A stretch of 39,350 bases of DNA from CAZMXS01 sp964570325. GTDB taxonomy: Bacteria; Verrucomicrobiota; Kiritimatiellia; CAIQIC01; CAZMXS01. The DNA is taken from positions 1-39,350 of the forward strand of contig CAZMXS010000046.1 of the NCBI GenBank assembly GCA_964570325.1, read 5' to 3'. The translations under genes and the position numbers were made by a program. Positions 32,439-39,350 of the stretch are shown here, in pieces (the stretch's first letter is position 1; each line of letters starts with the position of its first letter). Under the pieces are notes generated by a model that saw only the letters and a list, made by a program, of their open reading frames with translations, was not told the origin of the DNA and made no database searches.

Positions 32439-33749
32439 ATGGAAAAACGCAAACTGCTGGTGGTGCAGGTGGCCGGCCTGGGCCCGGCACAGGCCCGGCA
32501 TATTGGCCGGATCGCCGCGCTGCCCGCTTTTCAGCCCCTGGCGCCGGTCTTCCCCGCCGTGACCTGCGCGGCCCAGGCGTCGTTCCGGACCGCCGCGCCG
32601 CCAACGGAACACGGACTGGTCGGCAACGGGTTTTTCTTCCGCGAACTGGGCCGACCGCTGTTTTGGGAACAGTCGGCCGCGTTGGTGCAAGGCCCGCGCA
32701 TCTGGGAGCCTTTGCGCGCCGCCGGACGGCGCGTCGGCCTGCTTTTCTGGCAGCAGAGCCTGGGAGAGTCCGCCGACCTGGTGCTCTCGCCGAAGCCGGT
32801 TCATCGCCACCACGGCGGAATGATCCAGGACTGCTACAGCCGGCCGGCGGACCTTTACGCGCAATTGGTCGCCGCCATCGGCCGGCCGTTCAATCTGATG
32901 CGTTATTGGGGGCCGCTGGCCTCGTGCCAGGCGGGCGCGTGGATTACGGCGGCCACGCAGTTTATCATGCGCCGGCCCGACCTCGCGCCGGACCTGTTGC
33001 TCACTTACATCCCGAACCTGGATTATGATCTGCAGCGGCGGGGGCCGGATGGCGGGCGGGCGGTTTTCCAATCATTGGAAAAAACCGCCCGCCAACTTTC
33101 CAATCTTTGGAAAACCGCCGAGGACACCGGTTATGAAGCGCTGCTTTTCGGCGATTACGCGATCGAGGCGGTGACGCGCGGGCCCGTTTTCCCCAACCGG
33201 ACGCTGCGCGCCGCCGGTCTGTTTCAGACGCGGCCGGTCAAAGGCATGGCGTATCCGGATTTTTTTGCCAGCCGCGCCTTCACGGTGGCCGACCATCAGG
33301 TGGCGCAGGTGTATGTTCGCGATCCCGCGGATGTGCCGAAGGCGCGGGCGGCGCTGGAGCGAATGGGCGGGGTCGCCGAGTTTCGCGCGCCGGAGCACCC
33401 GCGCGCGGGCGAGCTGGTGCTGGTGGCCGAGCCGGGCGCGTGGTTCGCGTATCCGTGGTGGACGGACGCGCGGGAAGCGCCGGATTACGCCGGCCATGTG
33501 GATATTCATAACAAGCCCGGCTACGACCCGTGCGAGCTGTTCTTCGGCTGGCCGCCGCCGAGCGTCAGCCGCGACCCGCGCCGGGTTCGGGGAACGCACG
33601 GGCGGGTTGGGCCCGGCGCGGAGACGGTGTGGACGGCGACCGTGGCGGAGGAGTTCGAGCCTCTGGAAGCGAGCCTGGTCGGGCTTGCGCGCATGGTCGC
33701 GCAGTGGCCGGGCTGGGATGTGGAAATTGAGCCGGACGCGGAGGTTTAA
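32439..33749 (+). CDS. eboF: EboF-like alkaline-phosphatase-superfamily (NPP-like) protein
   Basis: The 436-residue product belongs to the type I phosphodiesterase/nucleotide pyrophosphatase branch. The nucleophile region is LAPVFPAVTCAAQASFRTAAPPTEHGLVGNGFFFREL, with T42 as the likely nucleophile, and GPRIWEPLRAAGRRVGLLFWQQS follows. YIPNLDYDLQRRGPDGG supplies metal-ligand-type Asp residues, and HVDIHNKPGYDPCELFFGWPPPSVS closes the domain. The first metal-binding Asp of classical NPPs (DG-L) is replaced by AG (residues 12-13), and the usual SDHG reads GDY. Such changes may be a property of the EboF group. No signal peptide is seen. GAGG precedes ATG 32439; eboC ends 16 bp upstream, so the two are co-transcribed. 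Confidence 0.83.
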   Translation: MEKRKLLVVQVAGLGPAQARHIGRIAALPAFQPLAPVFPAVTCAAQASFRTAAPPTEHGLVGNGFFFRELGRPLFWEQSAALVQGPRIWEPLRAAGRRVGLLFWQQSLGESADLVLSPKPVHRHHGGMIQDCYSRPADLYAQLVAAIGRPFNLMRYWGPLASCQAGAWITAATQFIMRRPDLAPDLLLTYIPNLDYDLQRRGPDGGRAVFQSLEKTARQLSNLWKTAEDTGYEALLFGDYAIEAVTRGPVFPNRTLRAAGLFQTRPVKGMAYPDFFASRAFTVADHQVAQVYVRDPADVPKARAALERMGGVAEFRAPEHPRAGELVLVAEPGAWFAYPWWTDAREAPDYAGHVDIHNKPGYDPCELFFGWPPPSVSRDPRRVRGTHGRVGPGAETVWTATVAEEFEPLEASLVGLARMVAQWPGWDVEIEPDAEV

Positions 33750-33787
33750 CACTCCTACATCCGGCAAACGGCGCGCCCAGCGGCCGC

Positions 33788-33816
33788 GTCTGACCTGGCC
33801 GCGGGCAGGGTCAGAC
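33788..33816. terminator. Stem-loop between convergent eboF and glycosidase-like gene
   Basis: GTCTGACC (33788-33795) and GGTCAGAC (33809-33816) form a perfect 8-bp stem with a GC-rich 13-nt loop. It lies in the 83-bp space between two convergent genes and could stop transcription from both sides. There is no T-run, so it may depend on Rho or act as an mRNA 3-prime-end barrier. Confidence 0.5.
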
Positions 33817-33832
33817 CGCCGGGCCAACCGGG

Positions 33833-35755
33833 TTAATCGGCGCGGCTGGGCGCGCGCCGGTTCAGTTGGGCCACTGCATGGTCTGATGCGCTGCCCATCC
33901 AGAACGGGTTCATGGATTGCTCCGCCAGCAGGGCCCAGGCGGTGGCGCCGACATGCAGGCGTTTGTAGTAGAGCCAGGGTTGACCGTCTTTGAGATGAAA
34001 GCCGGTGGTGATCACTTCGCGGTCGGCGGCGGGCAGGCCGCCGGCCACATCCCGGGCCGCCTTGAGGCCGGCGATGATTTGCTGTTGCTTTAACGGCTGG
34101 TCGAGCGCCGCCCAGGCGGCCGCAAGCTGGGCTGTGCCTTCGTACCAGATGCCATCGGTATCCTGGTTGAAATCGAAGCCATCGCCGATGCCGAGCACCT
34201 GCTCGGCGTATTGCAGCCCGCGGGCATATTCCGCGCGGCGCTCGCGCAGGGCGAGGACCGACCAGCACTGGATATCCAGCGGCACAACCTCCTTGAACAC
34301 CGTCTTGCCATCGTCGCCGGTGCCGGTCCAGAACTTGCCTTCCCGGGCATCCCACATCGCGTGAACGAACCGCTCGGCGTGGCGGGCGCGCGCCGCCCAC
34401 GCGGCATCGCCGGTGAGTTGGTGCAGGCGGCGGAAGGCGGCGCTTAAATCAATATTGTGCTCGGTGGCCTTGTACTGCAGCGGTTCGGGGTCCGGTTCCC
34501 AGCCCTCGTAGCCGGCCGTGTAACCGCCCGCGCCGCGGGTATCGCGGCAGTGCTTTTCGATCCACAATCCCATCCGCTCGGCGGCGTGCAGGTATTCCTC
34601 GCCGCCGGCGGTTTCGTAGTAGGCGAGGAGCGCGAGCATGGACCAGGCCAGGTTGCCGACATAGGTGCCGACCATGGTGCGGTCCTCCAACCAGCCGTTG
34701 CGGCTGAAATCCCACCAGCCCGGCAGGCGGACGCAGCCGCGCTTGCCGCCGGGCAACCACCCCGGCGCCAGGGCGAGGTCGCCGCCCTGATAAGCGTTGC
34801 GCAGGCGGCCATCGCTGAAATAGCGGTCGTGATTCTGGGCATAGACCAGGGCGTCGGCGAGCAACCGGGCGCGGCGCGTGTCGCCGCGGGCCAGGAACGC
34901 CAGCAGGGCCAGCGCGTTGTCGTAGGTGAAGGCGGTGTTGCGCAGCACCGTGTCGAACTCGTCGCCCGTGGCCTCGGTCCGATAGCTGATTAACAGCCGT
35001 GGTTCGTCCAGGGTGGCTTTGTCGAAACCGATGTCATCGAGATAGAAGACGATGTCGCGGCGGTCGTTGAGCGTGGCCTTGGTCTGCCAGCCAAAACCGA
35101 TCAGGCAGTAGCGCAGGTCGAGCTGGTCGATCGGGATGGTGTATTCGCGCCATTCGCGGGTGAGGGTGATGCAGCCGGTGGATTGTTTGGGGGCGGAATC
35201 GGGATAAGGCTGGTTGGGCTTGCCGGTGTAATGCACGCGGCCGGCGCCGAAACAGAAAAAGCTGACGCGCTCGCCGCCCTGCTCGCCGCGCGCCCGGAAG
35301 GTCAGGCGGGTGGCGCCGCGCAAATCCACCCCGGCATTGGGCACGTTGCCCCAGTTGAGCTGCGGACGCTCGTCCTTGAACCCCCAGGCGCCGTTCATGA
35401 ACACCCAGCCGCCCCAGTTGTTGCGGCCCGACTTGAACCGGCACCGGATGCAGGTGTTGCCGGAAGCCGGCTGATTGGTCCAAGCCTCGTCCATCGGAAG
35501 CGCCGCCTGATCGTCGCCCGGCTCGCCCATCCGGGCCCGCTCGACAAAATGGTTGCCGGCCGAGATGAAGTCATCATAGACATAAAACCGGGTGTGATAT
35601 TGGTCCATTACCCGGCACAAGTATTCATAGCCGTCACGCGTCGGCAAAGCGGCGCGCGGTCCGGCCGATTGCACGGGTTGGCCTGCCAGACTGGTCGCCA
35701 GGCCGACCGCCAACCAAACACCAGCCACCCGGTTAAACAGAACAAGATTGCGCAT
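33833..35755 (-). CDS. Exported six-hairpin glycosidase-like protein with N-terminal carbohydrate-binding-like domain
   Basis: The 640-residue product has a signal peptide (MRNLVLFNRVAGVWLAVGLATSLAG, cleavage near QPVQSAG). Residues about 30-240 form a beta-rich jelly-roll-like domain (NNWGGWVFMNG, GVDLRGATRLTFRARGEQGGERVSFFCFG, REWREYTIPIDQLDLRYCLIGFGW, DIVFYLDDIGFD). The rest is an (alpha/alpha) barrel-like region of paired helices with conserved aromatics and acids (RLPGWWDFSRNGW, EHNIDLSAAFRRLHQLTGD, FNQDTDGIWYEGTAQLAAAW). This architecture is common in periplasmic polysaccharide-degrading enzymes, but I cannot name the GH family or the catalytic acids. ATG 35755 is chosen over 35776 because GAGGAG lies 8 nt upstream, inside a hairpin loop. 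It converges on eboF. Confidence 0.8.
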   Translation of the reverse strand: MRNLVLFNRVAGVWLAVGLATSLAGQPVQSAGPRAALPTRDGYEYLCRVMDQYHTRFYVYDDFISAGNHFVERARMGEPGDDQAALPMDEAWTNQPASGNTCIRCRFKSGRNNWGGWVFMNGAWGFKDERPQLNWGNVPNAGVDLRGATRLTFRARGEQGGERVSFFCFGAGRVHYTGKPNQPYPDSAPKQSTGCITLTREWREYTIPIDQLDLRYCLIGFGWQTKATLNDRRDIVFYLDDIGFDKATLDEPRLLISYRTEATGDEFDTVLRNTAFTYDNALALLAFLARGDTRRARLLADALVYAQNHDRYFSDGRLRNAYQGGDLALAPGWLPGGKRGCVRLPGWWDFSRNGWLEDRTMVGTYVGNLAWSMLALLAYYETAGGEEYLHAAERMGLWIEKHCRDTRGAGGYTAGYEGWEPDPEPLQYKATEHNIDLSAAFRRLHQLTGDAAWAARARHAERFVHAMWDAREGKFWTGTGDDGKTVFKEVVPLDIQCWSVLALRERRAEYARGLQYAEQVLGIGDGFDFNQDTDGIWYEGTAQLAAAWAALDQPLKQQQIIAGLKAARDVAGGLPAADREVITTGFHLKDGQPWLYYKRLHVGATAWALLAEQSMNPFWMGSASDHAVAQLNRRAPSRAD

Positions 35756-35774
35756 GGTCCGATCTCCTCGGACC
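35756..35774 (-). promoter_or_regulatory. Hairpin holding the Shine-Dalgarno in its loop, next to the start codon
   Basis: On the minus-strand mRNA, GGTCCGA (stem), GGAGA (loop) and TCGGACC (stem) form a perfect 7-bp stem with a 5-nt loop. The ATG at 35755 follows the stem directly. The Shine-Dalgarno sits exactly in the loop. The fold could either display the site or tune its use. Confidence 0.6.
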
Positions 35775-36215
35775 ACTCATTTGAGCAGTAATCGTTCCAG
35801 CCCCCAGCGGAATGTCGAATAAAACTACACTCCAGTACAGAAATAGATCGCTTTTAGTGTAAGATTACGCGCATTACATATTTTACATGAAATCATATCT
35901 TGCTGATGATAAATGTATTAACAAAATTATACAAACTGGGTTGCTGGGCTGCCTTTTTTCTCGATTTGTAGAAAAAACGAGCGCAAATCCGGTCAGTTGC
36001 CGGACTGCTGAACCTCAATTGACGGATTCATCCGTGCGCCTGCGATGGGCTTCAGCGAAGGCTTTTTTCTGTCGGATCGGCGGGACGCCTCGTCCTGTCA
36101 TTCCCTTGGCAGGGCAAGGCGTACCCATTGGCCGTGTGCGGGTTTTTCGGTATGACCGATTGGCGCGGCTCAAGCTCGGTGGCGCGGGTCGCCGCTCGCG
36201 CATGGGCAGCGGGCC
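35775..36215. other. AT-rich non-coding spacer upstream of the glycosidase-like gene
   Basis: No convincing gene is seen. Bases about 35815-35960 are strikingly AT-rich against the GC-rich surroundings. A perfect minus-strand TATAAT lies at 35926-35931, reading toward the glycosidase-like gene, but no good -35 is found 16-18 bp upstream. The 36000-36215 part returns to high GC. A plus-strand open frame beginning at 35887 crosses into the peptidase gene and shows no protein-like composition. Confidence 0.4.
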
Positions 36216-39200
36216 TTATCGTTGGACGCGGATTTTGAAAAAGCGGAATTGGGCATCGGCAGGGGTGGGGATCGAAAAGGACATGGCGCCGGCCTGGCCG
36301 GGCAAGTTGGTACCGTTGGGCACTGGCGTCCAATTCACGTTGGCCAACTGCCCGGTGCAACTGAATATGGCGTAGGTCCGGCCGGTTGCGCCCGGCCAGG
36401 AGAGCGTGAAGTTGGTCGGAGTGGCCGCCAGGGCGTTGCCCCCGAACCAGGATCTGGCGTCGTTTAAGGCGGTCCCCGCGATGGCTTCGGCCAGGTCATC
36501 CATGCCGTCGCCGTCCGTATCCTTGAGCGCGGGGTCGCCGCCCAGCGCGAGTTCGTCGCGGTTGAACAGCCCATCGGCATCGCCGTCAGCCCAGGCGTCC
36601 TGGGCGGAGCGGAAGTTGAGGCCGTGGGCGATTTCCCATTCGTCGGACATCCCGTCGGCGTCGGTGTCAGGCGTGGCGATGGACTCCAGCCGGTATTCGA
36701 GCGTTTGCTCGTGGAATGTGAAACGGTAGGATCCGTTAAGCGTGCCGCTGAGGATATTGGCGCCGTAGCTCTCGCCGACACCGGAGATGGGGACGGTGAA
36801 TTGCGCTTGATCGTTGTCGCCCCAGTTGATGGTCCAGCCGCCGTTCGCCGCGAACTTGAACTCCACATTGGTCGGCTGGGCGAAGGTGGTGTCAAAGCGC
36901 CAGACGTAATTGGAGATCAGGCACATGTTGGAGGCCGCCGGATTCCATGTGTTGAAGGTTCCGGCGACGCTTAAGCAGTTCAAGTTGGAAAGCGGCGCGT
37001 TCCAGACCTGCGGGTCGGTGTTGTTCTGATACTCCTGCAGATTGGTATAGCCGTCGTGGTCGGGATCGGCCCCGGCGTCGGCGGCGCTGTAGGCGTTGAG
37101 GCCGTGCGCGTTCTCCCAGTCATCCGGGATGCCGTCGTTGTCGGAATCCGTCGGCGGCGCGGCTTCGAGCCGGTAAACGGCGCTTTGCTCGTTGAAGGTG
37201 AAACGGTAACGGCCGTTGAGCGCGTTGCTGCACGCGATGTTGGCGCCATCCGCCTCGCCGCCGCCACACATCGGCAGCGTGAAGACCGTCTGGCCGTTGT
37301 CGCCCCAGTTGGCGGTCCAGTTGCCGTTGGCCGTGAACTTGAACTGGGCGCCGGCGGCGACGTTGGTGAGCGTGAGATCGCTTTGCCAGAGGTAATCCGA
37401 CACGAGGCGCATATTGTTGGCGGCCGGGTTCCAGCCGGTGAAAGTGCCCGCGACGGTCATGCTGGCGTAGGCGGCGGCCGGCGCGTCAAGGCTGCGCGGG
37501 TTGGTGCCGTTCTCGTACTCTTCCCGGTTCGTGTAGCCGTCGGCGTCGGCGTCGCCGGCCGCATCGGCGCTGTTGGTGGGGTTGAAATTGTTCGCCGTTT
37601 CCCAGAGGTCGGGCATTCGGTCGCTGTCCGTGTCGGCGCCTTGGGAGGTCATGGCCAGGCTCGGATCGCCGTAAAGATTGAAGGTGAACAGGTTGTTCCA
37701 CCAGCCGCTGACCTCGTACTTCACTTCGGCCAGGGCCTGGCCGAAAGTCTTGCCGTCGGCCGCGAGCTTGCGCATGAAATCGTAACCCATCGAGGCATTC
37801 ATGCCCTTGGCGTCGCTTGGCGACCACTTGCAGTAATAGTACCAGGAAACCTCCGTGGCGGCGACGGAGGCGATGCCGCCGTTCTTGAGCATTTCATAGG
37901 AGACATTGTCGTTGTAGTAGGGGCTCGCGCACGAGCACGACACCATGAAAACGGCCGCCGGCGTGTTGTTCCGGAGGAACGGGCAGTGAGCGCTTTGGAA
38001 GAGCGTGCCGCCGCCCTGGACGACGGCGCCCTGCGGCCAGCCGTGGCCCCACCAGAGGGTCAGGCCGTAGCTGTTCGTCATCCAGCGGTTGACGGTGGCG
38101 TTGCCCAGCAGTTCCTCGCTGGACGGGAATGGCGAGTTGTAATTCGTGTCAATCGAGCCTTGCTGATAGAGCGTCCAGGCCGAGTATCCGGCGCCGACCA
38201 GGTAATTGGTGCGCGCGCACTCGCCGAGGTACGCGCCGTCGGTGATGTAGTCCGACCAACTCTCCGGCAGCAACGCCGACTTGCGCCAGCCGATACTGGA
38301 TTCGAGTTCGTACTTGATGGATTTCCAGACGATGTTCTTCAGGGTTGTCCGCCACCCGGTGACGTTGGTGTAAACCGGGATGCGGCCGACCCAGACCTCG
38401 GGGGCGAAGTCCACGCCGCCGACGCCGCCGTCCTCGGACTCTTCGCCATAGCGGGTGTCGCCATCGAGATCCCAGTTTCCGGTCAGGTCGGAGAAGTAGC
38501 CATCGGCCGGGTAAATGTACGTGCCGCCGCCCGCGACCGGGTCGCAGCGCTTCATCGGCAGATCGCCGCTGACCGGATCGGGATTGCCGATTAACAAGAC
38601 ATATTGAATTTTCAGGCCGGTGTACGTGTTTTGCAGCCACTTGCGGATGCGGTCGGCCTTTTCGTTGGGCGACTGGCCGGTGACCTCATTCCAGCCGTTG
38701 GAGGCCGCGTTGCCGTTCACCTTGGTTTCTGTGACGACATGCACGGTGTAGCCGAGGTTGCGCTTGTGTGAGATCAAGCCATAGAGATTGGTGGATTCGT
38801 TGAGAATGGCGTCCGTGGTCATGATGACATAAACGCGGTTGGTCGGGACGGCGCGCGTGCCGTTCGCGGCGTACCAGGATTGGGCGGCGGCCGGATTGGC
38901 GACCAGCGCCAGCGCGGCGGCGTCCATCACGGTGTCGTCGCCGTCGGCGTCGGCCGCCCGGATGCCGGTGCGCGCGCCGGTCAGTCCGAACGCGACGCGC
39001 CGGCAGGCGCGCAGCGTGCCTTGGACCGGGTTGTAGAGGATCGGCTGGACGCGGACGCGGACGAGCAGCCACTTGCGCATCCGCATCACGTTTTCGATTG
39101 CAACCGGCGCGGCGGGATAAAAGGCGTCGCGCGCATACACCGCGCGATCCCGGCCGTCCATGACTTCCGCGGCGTCCCCGTAGAACGCCACGGCGGGGTC

Positions 39201-39350
39201 GGAAGCGACGCGCCAGGGCGGGGCGGGCCGGACGGGCGCGCCGGCGGCTTGATCGGCGTAATCCGCGCTTTTAATGACGAGGTCGAGCGTGTGAATGTCC
39301 GTGTCCGGCGGCAGGGCGTAGACCACGGATTTCACGGGCAGGGCGGGGCG
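36216..39350 (-). CDS. C25 (gingipain-like) peptidase with TSP3 and duplicated beta-sandwich domains, N-terminus cut off
   Basis: At least 1044 residues; the frame is open past the right window edge, so the signal peptide and pro-region are missing. Counting from an internal GTG at 39335, the peptidase C25 fold runs from about residue 165 (RVYVIMTTDAIL) to 560. It has the His of LWWGHGWPQG (H431) and the Cys of FMVSCSCASPYYN (C467 or C469) as probable catalytic dyad. Three thrombospondin type 3-like calcium-binding blocks (about 566-620, 728-785, 889-970) alternate with two copies of an E-set/CBM-like beta-sandwich (about 626-724 and 788-886). The final domain ends FRFFKIRVQR. A secreted, surface-attached protease is inferred. 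Unlike Porphyromonas gingipains, I see no recognisable type IX secretion signal. Confidence 0.88.
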   Translation of the reverse strand, partial: RPALPVKSVVYALPPDTDIHTLDLVIKSADYADQAAGAPVRPAPPWRVASDPAVAFYGDAAEVMDGRDRAVYARDAFYPAAPVAIENVMRMRKWLLVRVRVQPILYNPVQGTLRACRRVAFGLTGARTGIRAADADGDDTVMDAAALALVANPAAAQSWYAANGTRAVPTNRVYVIMTTDAILNESTNLYGLISHKRNLGYTVHVVTETKVNGNAASNGWNEVTGQSPNEKADRIRKWLQNTYTGLKIQYVLLIGNPDPVSGDLPMKRCDPVAGGGTYIYPADGYFSDLTGNWDLDGDTRYGEESEDGGVGGVDFAPEVWVGRIPVYTNVTGWRTTLKNIVWKSIKYELESSIGWRKSALLPESWSDYITDGAYLGECARTNYLVGAGYSAWTLYQQGSIDTNYNSPFPSSEELLGNATVNRWMTNSYGLTLWWGHGWPQGAVVQGGGTLFQSAHCPFLRNNTPAAVFMVSCSCASPYYNDNVSYEMLKNGGIASVAATEVSWYYYCKWSPSDAKGMNASMGYDFMRKLAADGKTFGQALAEVKYEVSGWWNNLFTFNLYGDPSLAMTSQGADTDSDRMPDLWETANNFNPTNSADAAGDADADGYTNREEYENGTNPRSLDAPAAAYASMTVAGTFTGWNPAANNMRLVSDYLWQSDLTLTNVAAGAQFKFTANGNWTANWGDNGQTVFTLPMCGGGEADGANIACSNALNGRYRFTFNEQSAVYRLEAAPPTDSDNDGIPDDWENAHGLNAYSAADAGADPDHDGYTNLQEYQNNTDPQVWNAPLSNLNCLSVAGTFNTWNPAASNMCLISNYVWRFDTTFAQPTNVEFKFAANGGWTINWGDNDQAQFTVPISGVGESYGANILSGTLNGSYRFTFHEQTLEYRLESIATPDTDADGMSDEWEIAHGLNFRSAQDAWADGDADGLFNRDELALGGDPALKDTDGDGMDDLAEAIAGTALNDARSWFGGNALAATPTNFTLSWPGATGRTYAIFSCTGQLANVNWTPVPNGTNLPGQAGAMSFSIPTPADAQFRFFKIRVQR

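Noticed and set aside
33072..34400. 442-codon minus-strand open frame opposite the end of eboF and into the next gene
   Set aside because: It spans a convergent intergenic region and two real genes in wrong frames; the translation is Arg/Pro-rich.
35887..36375. 162-codon plus-strand open frame in the AT-rich spacer
   Set aside because: Its 3-prime half overlaps the peptidase gene antisense and it has no ribosome site; composition changes abruptly along its length.
36400..37640. Tandem DNA repeats in the peptidase gene as a CRISPR or satellite array
   Set aside because: The similarity is at protein level between duplicated domains inside one open frame; there are no short identical repeats with spacers.

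Overview
The window is a GC-rich chromosomal segment of a diderm bacterium, most likely from the PVC superphylum (Kiritimatiellota / Verrucomicrobiota / Lentisphaerota side). Pointers are an ECF sigma factor of the Rhodopirellula/Verrucomicrobium type followed by a membrane protein with prenyltransferase/squalene-oxidase-like repeats, large secreted proteins with thrombospondin type 3 repeats and an RFFKIR-like C-terminus, dispersed small inverted repeats, and a porin ending in Phe. The taxonomic placement is inference from gene content. I see no rRNA, tRNA, CRISPR array, insertion sequence or phage gene.

Layout. 1-1.5 kb: a 27-residue-repeat protein (cut by the window edge, probably frameshifted) coupled by ATGA to an exported HEAT-repeat protein whose signal peptide is encoded by an intergenic-type inverted repeat. 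1.7-3.1 kb: threonine synthase. 3.2-10.2 kb (minus): a complete F-type ATP synthase operon in the order atpZ-B-E-F-H-A-G-D-C, with a proton-type c subunit and a short epsilon. 10.2-14 kb: a divergent cytidylate-kinase-like gene, then a minus-strand chain rdgB-hisF-moaD-moaE-yfcH-like, the last four with 4-nt ATGA overlaps or almost no gap. 14.4-16 kb: a porin with a terminator and a small proline-rich protein.

16-22.2 kb (minus): an apparent purine-catabolism operon, 8-oxoguanine/guanine-deaminase-type amidohydrolase, then FAD, [2Fe-2S] and molybdopterin subunits of a xanthine-dehydrogenase-like enzyme, then a BMP/PnrA-type nucleoside-binding protein without ABC transporter partners. The moaD/moaE pair a few kb away would serve this molybdoenzyme. 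22.4-26.2 kb: a LemA/TPM envelope pair and a divergent ECF sigma factor translationally coupled to a single-pass membrane protein that joins an anti-sigma-like N-terminus to an alpha-toroid ectodomain.

26.2-39.35 kb: large exported proteins (a 12-repeat propeller-like protein, a six-hairpin glycosidase-like protein and a C25/gingipain-like peptidase cut by the window end) enclosing a reduced EBO locus: EboB (TatD-like), EboC (UbiA-like) and EboF (phosphodiesterase-like) on the plus strand, with a DUF4139 gene on the opposite strand between eboB and eboC. The strongest candidates for new biology are this split, reduced EBO cluster, the sigma/anti-sigma-toroid pair, and the signal peptide encoded by a palindromic repeat.
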